Assembly: GCF_016086655.4 (NCBI RefSeq)
Contig: NC_052141.2
Location: 10,168,001-10,232,000 of the forward strand
Length of the DNA stretch: 64,000 nt
Reading direction: 5' to 3'
DNA from: Lepeophtheirus salmonis
Lineage: Eukaryota > Arthropoda > Copepoda > Siphonostomatoida > Caligidae
Both the position numbers and the translations under genes were made by a program. Shown one piece after another: positions 25,501 to 35,570 of this stretch; within the stretch, counting starts at the first letter, position 1; each line of letters starts with the position of its first letter. The notes beneath the pieces were generated by a model. It ran no database searches. It was not told where the DNA came from and worked only from the letters and a program-made list of their open reading frames with translations.

Positions 25501-25758
25501 AAAATTCAATATAAGTAACGACATGCCCAAATTTATTATAATAATAACCAAAAATTGTGTTTTAATAAAAATAACATTGAGCTATTCCAGTAATAAAATA
25601 ATTGTAATCCGAATCTTATTTTATTAAGGTCCAAACTTCGGATATAATACTCATAAAATTTGAAACAAGTATCCGTCTTATTTTAGTTTGAGATCCGGAT
25701 CCCAATATAGGTTACACAAAACTTACTAAAATATTTACGGCTGAAGATCCAAACCGAC

Positions 25759-25956
25759 TTGGATCCAAGAAAAATTATACCGGTTCTATCTTCAATTATA
25801 CATGTCTTCTTTCACCTTCAAAACTCTGGGGCTCTGGTATTTCCTGAGCATGAAATTCATCTTATCACAGGGGATGAGGAAGAAAAATATGAAGTGCAAC
25901 ACATTATCTGGCCCGTCAACACAATAACTAGCTGGAAAGATTTTTCTCCAAATTGA
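25759..25956 (+). CDS. short ORF, possible exon or gene relic
   Basis: A 65-codon frame begins MDPRKIIPVLSSIIHVFF and continues through an acidic GDEEEKYEV stretch to ITSWKDFSPN. The mixed hydrophobic and charged composition looks more protein-like than most frames here, and it is not part of a repeat family I could define. A repeat C-like fragment starts about 20 nt after the stop. There is no convincing splice site or start context. It may belong with the relic at 24715. Confidence 0.22.
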   Translation: MDPRKIIPVLSSIIHVFFHLQNSGALVFPEHEIHLITGDEEEKYEVQHIIWPVNTITSWKDFSPN

Positions 25957-26084
25957 GTGTGGATTATATTTGTATTCTTCTACGAATTATTGTTAATTTA
26001 TATCAAAAAAACTATTCTTATTAACACTTTGTGTGGGCTGCAAATTGCAATTAAAGTAAACAAAATTAATTGTCACAATGGAAG

Positions 26085-26270
26085 GACGAGAGATTGACCA
26101 ATTTAATTCGAAAGGACTCATGTGAGGGCCAATATAAGTCTCTCAAATCAAAGAATGATTCTAAACTATAAATAAAATTCTTAAGGATCTTAACTCATCC
26201 CACAAATTTGCATTATAAGCCAATAATTGACTCAAATATGTCTATGAAATATTGGGTCGTATGTACAAGG
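26085..26270 (-). repeat. dispersed repeat C, 3' part of a split copy
   Basis: The minus strand reads TGTACATACGACCCAATATT, CATAGACATATTTGAGTC and TTTGTGGGATGAGTTAAGAT. It is the continuation of the fragment at 27262-27325, with the mariner of 26.3-27.25 kb in between. Confidence 0.5.
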
Positions 26271-26274
26271 TATA

Positions 26275-27255
26275 CAAAAAGAAGGGTAATCCAGATAAAC
26301 ATGTATATCAACTTTATTTTTGAAATTACGACATATAAACTTTTTATGTATCATTTTAATTTAATTTTCTGTAAAAATTCCATTCAAAATGGCCACCTCC
26401 ATCCTTCACAGTTGCCTTCAGATAACAATGAAAAACTTTGACAACATCATGACCGATTTGGTACTATGCATTTATACCCTCAAAATTCTTATGAGGCATT
26501 GTACATGCCATTGCCTCACAAATGGGCCATAAAGTGTAGTCCATAGGATTTAAATCTGGGTGCTTGGAGGTCATTTTTCCTTTCACAGAAAGTCAAAGAA
26601 AATTCGATACGAGTTAGTCCTGCTTGATCATGACGATGTGTGAGGAGGCTTCATCATGAATGGAGGTCCAATACAATTTTGTAAGCTCGTGCTTGACATG
26701 AGCCTCGAGAGAGTCCTCCAGGTATTTCTTGGAATTTACTTTGACATTAGATGGAATGAATCTTTCCTAACTCCCCGATACCTACCCGGCCATGATAGAC
26801 ACAGGTTTTTGTGATCTGTACACCCGTTTGACATCATTATTATTATCCTTACTCTAAACTTGCATGATGTTAATGTTCATATGGTGGTCCTTGGTCAAGG
26901 TTATGACGTAACTCTCGCCATTCCTTCGGATCTTCTTTCTCACAGACTTGATGACTTTGCTGTCTTTATTTTCTAGGCTTATCCTTCCTAGGAGACGTTT
27001 TGAATCCTCTTGTCTCCTCAAGCATCTTCCAGGTCCTCCAGATAGCGACTTTGCTAACTTTAATGAGCTGGGAAATGGCACCATCTTATTTTCTGTCTGG
27101 AATTAACTGAACGATCCCTTTCTGCAGAGTCATGTAGGTAGAATAATGTTTTCATTACTTAAAGAGATCAAACGGTTTATTAAAAATGAATAAGCAGAAG
27201 ATGAACTTGATATCACGAAGCCTGGACGAACTAGACACAAATATATGTACATCTT
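26275..27255 (-). mobile_element. Tc1/mariner element, inactivated, nested in repeat C
   Basis: On the minus strand, from 27130: the HTH region (DGAISQLI, then VAIWRTWKMLEETR), then KKIRRN. After a break come DVKRVYRSQKPVSIM, NSKKYLEDSLEAHVK, a second catalytic region (IHDEASSHIVM, aspartate kept), the third motif HPDLNPMDYTLWPICEAM (aspartate kept), and the end KDGGGHFE. The first catalytic aspartate lies in a deleted piece. Frameshifts and stops occur throughout. The outer sequences (ATCCAGATAAACATGTATAT at one end, GTCCAGGCTTCGTGATATCA inverted at the other) look like diverged terminal repeats. The only long uninterrupted frame is 26854-27084. Confidence 0.72.
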
Positions 27256-27261
27256 GTATAC

Positions 27262-27325
27262 ATGAAGTAAAAAATTTAATTTGGATTTTCTCCTCTTCTT
27301 GATTTTTGCTCAAGATTGTTTTTAT
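27262..27325 (-). repeat. dispersed repeat C, 5' part of the split copy
   Basis: The minus strand reads ACAATCTTGAGCAAAAATC, then AATTTTTTACTTCATGTATAC, where it stops at the mariner. Its partner half is at 26085-26270. Compare the unbroken copy at 9990-10205. Confidence 0.5.
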
Positions 27326-27689
27326 GATAACGCACCACATATATTACGTATGTAGAATATTATGGAAAGAGTGCTGATTAAATCCAGGAATGCAAAATGA
27401 AGTCATGCTCTCGAATATCTCATTATTATTATTATCATTTCTAAAGTTCAGGGTCGAAGCAACATAGGGTAACCAAAAGATAAAAAGTTTGCAAATATTA
27501 CACTCGTCATACTGATCAGTACTACAAAAGTTGGGGTTTGTTTTGTTATACACATATATGTAGAACATATTTTGGCAGTATATGTATAAATTGATATTGT
27601 ACATTAATACCTTCAGTTACGAGTAATGTCCTTGTCATATTAGAAATCGTCATCCAAAGAGTTTACTTCTTAGATGTTAAATTATTAAC

Positions 27690-27900
27690 TATTTACCATT
27701 GGATGTAAATGATCAGCAGGCTCATTATACTCAACTATACTCCGAGTCCAACTTATTACTCCCCTACAAACCGTAATTATTACTCTCCGGCTTTCATGAG
27801 CACAACCACTGGTAATTAGATGTTCCCTTCTCACGAATGATATAATAATGATATAATAAAAAGTCATGTTTAGCTTGCAATTCCAAAGGTATCGCACACG
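27690..27900 (+). repeat. dispersed repeat A, 3' half
   Basis: It contains ACTATACTCCGAGTCCAAC, TATTACTCTCCGGCTTTCAT and CCTTCTCACGAATGATATAA, as at 4280-4440. Minus frames here are not genes. Confidence 0.45.
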
Positions 27901-27999
27901 CACAAGGTCCTATTTTATACAGCTCTAGCTATAATTATAGGTGCATAAAACATGTCCAAGCAAATAGAAGCAGCTTTTTCTTGTTGGCAATATGAACAG

Positions 28000-28460
28000 G
28001 TTTCCATGGCTGCTCTCATTATTATTTAATTCTTGAGAAGGGTACATCGAAGTAAAAAGTAAAAGCTACAAGTATAAGTCTTAGTTGGACTCGTAGTTGA
28101 ATAAAATATCCACAACGGGGTCATTCCTGCCTGTTTGTCCTTCTTATATGTTAATTTCTGTCCTCTCACGCGGTTGCTTGCAGCTTGTATTCATAACCTC
28201 GTAACCCTAATGATTTTTTGCCCTGTTTAGACTCAGAGTAGAATTGAGGATCGACATTGGAGTAATTCTTGCCTATGTCCTCGTGTATTTCAATCTCCTT
28301 CTCCCCTTGTCCCAGCTGCTTATAGCTAATACAATAAAACATCATGACAGCTAAGCCGCTGTCACCCTAAACATTCTTCAAATTGTCATGACTTCCTTGC
28401 TCATTTTTCGTTTCTTTTGTTCTTACATACGGGGAGGGCATATTTTACACAATTCTATCT
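28000..28460 (-). repeat. dispersed repeat A, nearly full inverted copy
   Basis: It runs from TTTAATTCTTGAGAAGGGTA through AACCTCGTAACCCTAATGAT, GTAGAATTGAGGATCGACAT and ATCATGACAGCTAAGCCGCT to CATATTTTACACAATTC. At about 460 bp this is the best full-length representative. Confidence 0.6.
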
Positions 28461-29110
28461 ATATAGCACGTATATACTTTATGGCGAAAAGGGTTCAGAC
28501 AAATATGTATAAAATGCAAACATGGGGGAGGGAAGGGGAGCAAAGAATCTCAAAAACTTGCGTACATTCTTCTACATGACCCTGAAGCTGAAGTATTCTC
28601 ACATCAGTGTTCCTTATCACGTATAAGTCGAGGTTGGTGGTCCTTTTGTGGAATGAGCAAGGCAATTTTATATAATCAAAGACATCATCCAAACAACAAA
28701 CAAAAAATATGAAAATTCCATCTATAAAAATAAAAACTTTTTTTTTATTCGATTCTCTAATTAATTTTCTTATGGTATACATCTCAAGACCTTTATATTT
28801 CTATTTTTTTGGAAAACTCCGGATGGAAAAGAAATGCTTTTTATTCTTCAAAATAAAAGATTTTTATTCTTCTAAATTTGCGTTTTGTAAATAATAATTA
28901 TTTTAGAAGAATGTAGGAACATTCTAGAAGCATTCTCTTTTAGTTGAAGGTATTATATTAGTTAAATGGTATTTGAGAAGTTACCCTAACGGTGATTTTT
29001 TAATGATGTCTTGTAGTATATCAATTGTAACGTCAATACTGGGAATTTTTTTAGTTGGCTCGTTTTTTAGTAATTGACAATCTGAAGAATGATTTTTTCC
29101 CCCTTACCAG
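28461..29110. other. no gene seen
   Basis: Overlapping frames on both strands at 28495-28894 are low-complexity (Phe/Lys/Ile-rich) and lack start or splice context. GAATGTAGGAACATTCTAGAAG at 28909 holds a small GAAC/GTTC-type palindrome. Confidence 0.35.
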
Positions 29111-29480
29111 TTGCAATTATTATTTAATTCCTGACTTGTGAACATCCTTTCCTAAATAGATTCAATTATATTCAAAACCTGATTAAACATTCGAGTATGC
29201 TCATAAAAGACAAAGAGTAACCTGATGATTTGTTGCAGAGTCCTTGTTGGACTTATTGAATTGAAAATCGACATTGGAGTAATTCTAAAATTACTAGAAT
29301 ATTTTTATATAATAGAATCTAACAAACTCGGATACCAGAAAATGTGGACCCATCCTTTCTTTAAGACTTTCATACAAAAAGAAATGAAAAAAAAGACCCT
29401 AAAATCAGTTGATAGTTAGACAATTCTGTTAGTCAATTATTATTCAACATTATTGAGAATTGTTAACAGCTAAACAAGGA
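29110..29480 (-). repeat. repeat A fragment joined to a repeat B fragment
   Basis: 29110-29290 carries the family A blocks (GTGAACATCCTTTCCTAAAT, GAAAATCGACATTGGAGTA). 29345-29480 resembles family B (GACCCTAAAATCAGTTGATA). It is non-coding. Confidence 0.4.
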
Positions 29481-29539
29481 ATAATTATAATTTAACCAAT
29501 AAACGTTGCTTAAAACACTGACTAGGGGAGGAAAGAAGC

Positions 29540-29670
29540 AGAGACATCAACAGCTGATCACAAAACACACTGTATATTCTTGTGTTAGTGAGGTTACACC
29601 AATTGAACAATAGCCAGCTGACAACAAAATACAGTGTAATTTATGGCTATTGAGATAACGCCGTGGTAAA
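29540..29670 (+). repeat. repeat P, two tandem left arms
   Basis: AACAGCTGATCACAAAACAC, ending TAGTGAGGTTACACC, is followed directly by CCAGCTGACAACAAAATACA, ending TGAGATAACGCCGTGG. Two direct copies of about 60 bp of the same arm therefore stand head to tail. Confidence 0.5.
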
Positions 29671-29736
29671 CATTTAATATTTCTACTAACTGAAATTGAA
29701 ATATTCATCAAATGTATAATCAATCCTTTTTTTTTA

Positions 29737-30437
29737 TACAGAGTATAACAATGAAATCTGGCGCTTTAGATCAACTTTCAATTAACATCATATGGTCATT
29801 TCTTTTAAAAAGATTTATTCAAAAACAGAAACTGAACAGCAGATACATTCATTGAGAATATATATCACTCAATGTAGTCACTATTGTCCACAATAATGGC
29901 CACGATTCGGGGCCCGAGTGAGTGAAGGCCTTTGTAACTAGAGCTTAATCTAAATTATTGCATCCTAGGACAATGGAGTCGATCAGGGACTTCTTAGTGG
30001 TAGGATGATCTCTATTGAACTTCGACTCAAGATAGCTCCAGACAAAATAATCCATTGGATTCAGGTCGGAGGAGCTAGGAGGGTAACTATTATTGGACAC
30101 ACAGTCTTAGCAGAGCTACATGAGCCAATCCTGAGTCTTTTTGAACCACCAGAGCCTTTCTCAACTCCACAGTCTTTCTCCTAACGATCCCTGTCATCTT
30201 TGAGATCTCAGTATTACTAATACTCGGACCGTTGTTCCCCAAAATTATCAGAATAACACACGTGGATTCTGCCTCTGAAAATGTAATAAGTTTGAAATCT
30301 TCTGTTATTGTCTCAAGGCACGAAGTAAAATGTTTATATTTACCTTTCACCACATAAAAAGCGTTGCACAATTTTGTCGTCATATTACGGGAAAATCTAG
30401 AAATATGAAGCACCGGATTACAGTCTGCCACCCTGTA
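29737..30437 (-). mobile_element. complete 701-bp mariner deletion derivative
   Basis: The ends are TACAGGGTGGCAGACTGTAA (from 30437 inward) and TACAGAGTATAACAATGAAA (from 29737). They match at roughly two thirds of the first 30 positions, including the shared ATC.GG.GCTT stretch, and a TA duplication flanks them (29735-29736, 30438-30439). Inside, the minus strand opens with a 113-codon frame (30090-30431) holding FSEAE...ISNTEISKMTGI, a degenerate HTH. It then jumps to PPSSSDLNPMDYFVWSYLE with the third catalytic aspartate, TTKKSLIDSI, and an end near DYIE. The part with the first two catalytic aspartates is absent. It is the closest relative of 44179-44896. Confidence 0.85.
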
Positions 30438-30439
30438 TA

Positions 30440-31250
30440 TGACGTCATCAAGGAGTTATTACTTTTTATGTACACGACATAATAATATCAACGTTTTTTA
30501 TTGAGGAGGAATGTTTCATTCAAGGGACGTACTTTACCACAAAAACTATTAAAATATAAAAAGTAAAAATCAATAATGTATAATTTTCATGGAAGAACAA
30601 TCAATTCCATCGCCTATTTTGATAATGGCATCTCATTCCCAACATGACAAACTTGTTTTGTAGGATGTATTTCATTTTTCTTATCGTGATAGTGCGATAA
30701 ACCTAACACACACTTGATGCTTCATTAATTTTTATGATTATTGCTAATTATATCATTTTTGAGCCTGGTCCAAAAAAGAGGTGAAGAGGGAATTACATTA
30801 TATAAAAATGATTATCATCAAGTGTTTTTCTCCTTAAAGATATCAAAGCTGTTGTTTTAACGTCATTACGGGATTTCCAACATATTGTATATGATACTAC
30901 GCAGTAAAATGAAATAGGACTCAAGACATGGAAGGACTGTACGTACAGATTATATTTTCATTCTAAAAATGATGTTTGTCAAATATCAAATGAAATTTGC
31001 AAAATGAGTTTATATGGATTATAATGTTTTAATAAGTGTTAACACTACCTAATATTTTCTAAGTTAAAAATCCATCAATATATGTGGCCGTCAACACGAT
31101 ATGATTTTTTTTTTTTTTTGAATGAGTCATGATTACATTAGTATTCTTTGACAAATTATCTTATATTTCTTTCGTTAAAGTATTCTGACAATCTTTTGAA
31201 GGTGCCGCAAATTAACCTTAAAAGTTATACATCACAATGATATAATTATA
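30440..31250. other. no gene seen
   Basis: This is AT-rich sequence with no protein-like frame. GATAGTGCGATAAACCTAAC near 30690 is unremarkable. Confidence 0.35.
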
Positions 31251-31420
31251 GATCAATACATTGGGAATGCAATATCGGGTCCAAATTAAGTCTCATAAAA
31301 TAAATCAAGTCTCTTAACCAAAGTTAATGTTCTTGGGTATCTTAACTTATTCCAAAACTTTGAATATAATCTAAATTTTTTTTATAGAAATATGTCTATA
31401 AATTATTGGATAGTATGTAT
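31250..31420 (-). repeat. dispersed repeat C copy next to a mariner end
   Basis: The minus strand reads ATACATACTATCCAATAATT, ATAGACATATTTCTAT and AAGTTAAGATACCCAAGAAC. It starts at the same internal point of family C at which the 26.3-kb mariner sits, right against the 3' end of the 31.4-kb element. Confidence 0.45.
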
Positions 31421-31900
31421 AGAGAGTAAGGACCAAAACCATCCAAGTGGCATGAGTAACGTAAGAAAAATGTGATTTGTATAGAATCATGAAAAGACCC
31501 CTCAAAACAAAATGGGTGATTTTTTTATTCAATATTTCTTCCTTCACAATCAATAAAAGTTTTGACACGCTCGCGAACAGATTGGGAGCTATTGACGATG
31601 AAGGCCGTATCTATAGTGAACCACGCTGTCACTGTGCCAGCTAAGAGCGTATCCAAGTTTGGGGGATAGGCACAGCAGTTATTTTTCTCCAAGACACCAA
31701 AAACTGCAAAGTCTAGGGGCGGGCGGGCTGGAGGAGGGTCACATGGAAACAGGCCAGAAGTGAGTCATATTGATGCTACAAAAGTTTTGGTTCTGTTTGG
31801 CTGTAGAGGGCAGTTCGGAGGGAGGTGCCAACGGTATCTGCACTTATATCGGTGAGGAGGAGATCGCACACGTCTTTCTTTTTTGTTGTTGCTTCGACGC
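31421..31900 (-). mobile_element. Tc1/mariner deletion derivative
   Basis: On the minus strand, KKKDVCDLLLTDISADTVGT (31870-31810) is the N-terminal HTH of an IS630/mariner transposase. It is followed almost at once by INMTHFWPVSM, a stop, then PLDFAVFGVLEKNN with the third catalytic aspartate, TAFIVNSSQSVRERVKT, and CEGRNIE with the stop at 31525. Both other catalytic aspartates are missing with the deleted middle. The 3' end abuts repeat C. It is dead through stops and frameshifts. Confidence 0.7.
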
Positions 31901-32040
31901 TTTTACACTTAGAGATATATTGCCAATTTTGTAAGTGTGCTCACAGATTATGCGAAACAGCGGATTATGTGAAAACATTATGTATTGGGGAAATTATTAT
32001 TTTTTTTTTTTTTGCTAAGGTTTTTTACTAACTAACGACT

Positions 32041-32416
32041 TCGTTGCATCTAAGGGAGAATATACTGGGCAGAACAATGAAAATGGGCCGTTTATGGGCA
32101 CTCCAGTCCGACAGTGACCCAAAACATACGGGAAAATTAACAAAGGAGTGGCTCAAGAAAATATTTATTAATGATCAAACTTACAAAGTCGGCAAGGGGT
32201 CAAGTGCTTATTTTAAACATTAGGTACGTTGTGATACAGTCTTTGAAATTAAAAAAATATATATTTCAAATTCATAATCATTGAATAATTCCACTTCATT
32301 TGTTTGATTCAAATAATATGGATACACCCAATTTTTTGAATTCGAATTTTGAAGTCATTCGTCAAAGTTTCATCAATTAAGCAATACTTGAGTGTTTTTA
32401 TTTTTGCAAACAGTGT
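32041..32416 (+). mobile_element. Tc1 element, 3' fragment
   Basis: ALQSDSDPKHTGKLTKEWLK matches the second catalytic aspartate region of Tc1 transposases (QQDN.PKHT...KEWL). The frame then decays. The remaining 200 bp are an AT-rich Tc1-like tail ending TTTGCAAACAGTGTA, whose reverse complement starts TACACTGTTTGC, a plausible terminal repeat at TA. The 5' half is missing. Confidence 0.65.
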
Positions 32417-33224
32417 ATTATGTACTGATGATTGCTAGCTGGATATCATTTACCTATATATATATATATAAAATTGTCTTATATATACGTTCTGCTTCCC
32501 GATACTCCTCATGAAAAATAAGCGTAGTATAATTGCATTCAAGCGTTAAATTTTATGATAGTGTATTGTGTTACGAAAAATAATTTCGTTCTTAGTAATG
32601 AGTCACATGAATTCTAATAACTCAATCGTTGATAATTAAATTCAAGGATTGACGTTGAAAAAGTCATGTGTCATTAATATTTGATATTATGTCACCATAA
32701 AGAAAGATTAAGATAGAAAATGACTCTGTTTGAGAGTTGGGTCCATTCATACTTTTTCCTTTGGTTTTTTTTTCTGTAAAACTTTAGTTGAGGTGCACAT
32801 TCTTTTATTTTTTCGGGCATCTGTTCATTAAAAAAAAAACCACAACCATGTGAACAGCTATTAGTCCCAAACTAACTTTTTTCCTCAGGAGATATATCTT
32901 TTGAGATACCAGTGATGACGTCATTTCATCATTTTCCCTCGTGGGCATTTTTTTTTGGAGAATTCACGTGAAGGCAAAGACAGGACAGATTAACATTTTC
33001 TCGAATCTGGGGCAATTCGGCCTTTGAATAAATTTTGTGAATCTGAACTTTTGGATCCAGATTCTGAACCAAAATTAGATTGATATTTGTTTCGAATGTT
33101 ATAAGCCTTTTACACAAAGTTCGGATTTAAATAAAATAGTATCAGGCTTAAGGTTAGTTTTTTACTGATACCTGATGCCGAAACAATAAATAACACACTA
33201 ACACACAGGAAAAGAAGAAGAAAC
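32417..33224. other. no gene seen; simple repeat inside
   Basis: A (TA)n tract lies at 32455-32470. The minus frame at 32929 is not convincing. Nothing else is supported. Confidence 0.35.
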
Positions 33225-33340
33225 TTCTACAGCTGACGGATAAATACAATGTACATTTTTGTGTTTGTGAGCACGGTGTTACCTCGCTAACACAAAAATA
33301 TACAGTGTATTTTGTTATCAGCTGCCGATGTTTTTTCTTA
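33225..33340. repeat. repeat P, complete palindromic copy
   Basis: The left arm starts TACAGCTGACGGATAAATAC and continues to GTGTTTGTGAGCACGGTG. The right arm is its near-reverse complement, ending TTTTGTTATCAGCTGCCGATG. The 115-bp unit could fold into one long hairpin. Related arms lie at 515-590, 14715-14830, 24990-25070 and 29540-29670. Confidence 0.6.
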
Positions 33341-34436
33341 TTTTCTCCTAATCAGTGTATTGATTGTCTGAATTATAATTACCTCCTATTGAACTGGGAT
33401 CTGTTGTCAACAATAATTGAACAATAGCTCCTTAATTGACAAGACATGGCGAACTACCAAAAGAAAATAGCAAAAACCTTTTTTGCACTAATTTTCCAAA
33501 AAAAAAAAAAAAAAAAAAGTTAATGGATTAGCATCGTAAAGAGGAGCACAAAACTACAAAGATTTTTTTCTTAGATACATAACCAAAAAGTTAAGAAGAA
33601 TTGTGTTGTTGAAAAAATAACACTCGATAACTGATTCATTATTGCAAATATTGCAAGAATTATGCAATAAAATATTCTGGAAATTAAAAGTTTGATGCTA
33701 TGGTTTTTAATTTTTAAGCTCAAAATTAACCGTTTTGTGGCATTTCTTCGTAAAAATTGAAAATTGACGTTTGATAAAATAAAGAAGAAACAAATTGAAA
33801 AATTATTTAGAACATGGATGAAATTTCAGTTAATCATCAATTTTTATAAGTCAAATTTATATGCAAACGAATTTCCAGACAAATTTCTACAAACTTAATT
33901 TTATCTACGAATCCAAAATTCCATTGGAAATCCATTTTTTTTTGCACCTGAAAAAATAACAGCAAATTTCACCGATTTCTTTTTTTTTCCAAAACTTTTT
34001 TTGATTTTGAATAAAATTGAAAATGTTTTTATTCTTATAGTTGTTTTTAGAGATACCTGTCATTTCTTGATTTTTAATTCAACCCCTTATCTAATGTGCT
34101 GGAGTCCCAAAAAACAATTTTTGTGTTTTAAAATATGCAAATTGGCAAAGTTTCAGTTTTTGAGGCCCAACGGTGTGGGGGCTTATAAAGGATAAACACA
34201 CACACAAACTCTATTAGCATTATAATTTAATGACTATAAGAATATATAGTAGTAATTGTAAAATATAGTAAAGTAATTCATGGTAAAATGAAACGGATTA
34301 TTTTTAATAACGTGATGAGGTTGAGTGTAATTTTTCCTATTCATAAGTTCCGTATAGTTTTGACATAGCTACAAACACTTTTGTTATAATTTCTTAATTA
34401 CATTGTTGTGCTTTTACGACTAATTAACTCTGAAGC
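33341..34436. other. no gene seen; poly-A tract
   Basis: A poly-A run lies at 33499-33518. The stretch 33690-34010 is AT-rich with repeated AAAATTGAAAATTGACG-like words. The frame at 34001 looks random. Confidence 0.35.
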
Positions 34437-35570
34437 ACAGTTTCCTGACCTTTATCTTACCATGTACCCCTTGACCAGTTTTATATATAACTACATACCA
34501 CTAAATTTTAAAACTAAAAAAGTAAAGTAAAATAACCAAATTCAAATCAATACTTCCTTTTTCCTTGTGAATTAAAATTTTACATTTTTATCCCCTCCAA
34601 AAAAAATTAGTTACTTATATGAAAAATAAAATAAAATCAGCCTGGATAAAAAATATTTTAATGAGATCAATTACTTTGTTTTTGATTTGCAAGTTTATCT
34701 ATTGAGGATTTATTTATGAGACTGCACAGTGCACATCGAACATCCTGTTCCAATGTTTTCAGCCTTGACCTGTGCTTTGTTTTTATCGCCAACAGTATTG
34801 AAAAGGTAGATTTCCAGATCCAAGTTGACGGAGAAAGAAGCTGTACACGTTATTTTGTCTCCAGAATAAACATAACGAGCAGATTCATCATAATAAATTT
34901 TGACCCGAGTCTTTAGTTTAGCCGATCATTGTGGTAAGAACATTAAATTTGATGCAAAAGAATCAGTGAGATATACAAGTTCTCATCAGCAAGAGTATGA
35001 AAATTACCTTCCAGTTGGTTTTCAATTTGTCCAGATATATTTTCATTGTGATAATGGCCACCTCTATATTTTTCTCATCAAATTCAACAAATTATGTCAC
35101 TGTTCTACACATAACTAATGTGTCATTCTTGGTATTTCTTTTCCAAAAACGAATTTTGGTCAATAAAAATTGGAGCTTTGATCAAAAGTCACAAATTGTT
35201 TCATCTCCTCCTTGGATAATTTATAACTTCCAATATGTCAACAAGATAAGCAAGTTTCAAATGAAATTAATTACCTTCCAATGAAGAATGTTACATCAGA
35301 AGATGGTTATGCGAGGTGAGGCATGATGATGTAGAAAACTTGTTCGATCTACTCTTTTCCATATATTTTATCATGACAAATCCTTAGTTGTTTGTCAATA
35401 TATACAATATGACTTTTGAAATTAATATTTAACAAAATTTTATCAATTTGTTACTTTGGAAAATAAAGGTTACGAAGTTATTTTTGTTTTATTTTGCCAA
35501 AACCTTACATTTAACCCCTAGGATAGGCGAATGTACCCCAGGTAGAGAAACCATACTCTAGAGTCAAGAT
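34437..35570 (-). mobile_element. hAT transposon remnant
   Basis: The minus strand near 34830-34700 reads FSILLAIKTKHRSRLK, then TLEQDVRCALCSLINK, the C-terminal dimerisation (hATC) end of hAT transposases. Just before it lies LLSPSTWIWKSTFSI (typically LLPFSTTYLCE.GFS). The outer right end on the minus strand is TAGAGTATGGTTTCTCTACC followed by TGGGGTACATTCGCC. The left end on the plus strand is CAGTTTCCTGACC followed by CCATGTACCCCTTGACC. Both are typical of hAT ends (CAG.GGTTCTCAACC...GGGGTAC). No clear 8-bp target duplication was seen. At about 1.1 kb it lacks most of the transposase. Confidence 0.65.

Noticed and set aside
30090..30431. 113-codon minus-strand ORF as a host gene
   Set aside because: It lies wholly inside the 701-bp mariner derivative and aligns with the relic in the 44.2-kb copy, so it is transposase debris.
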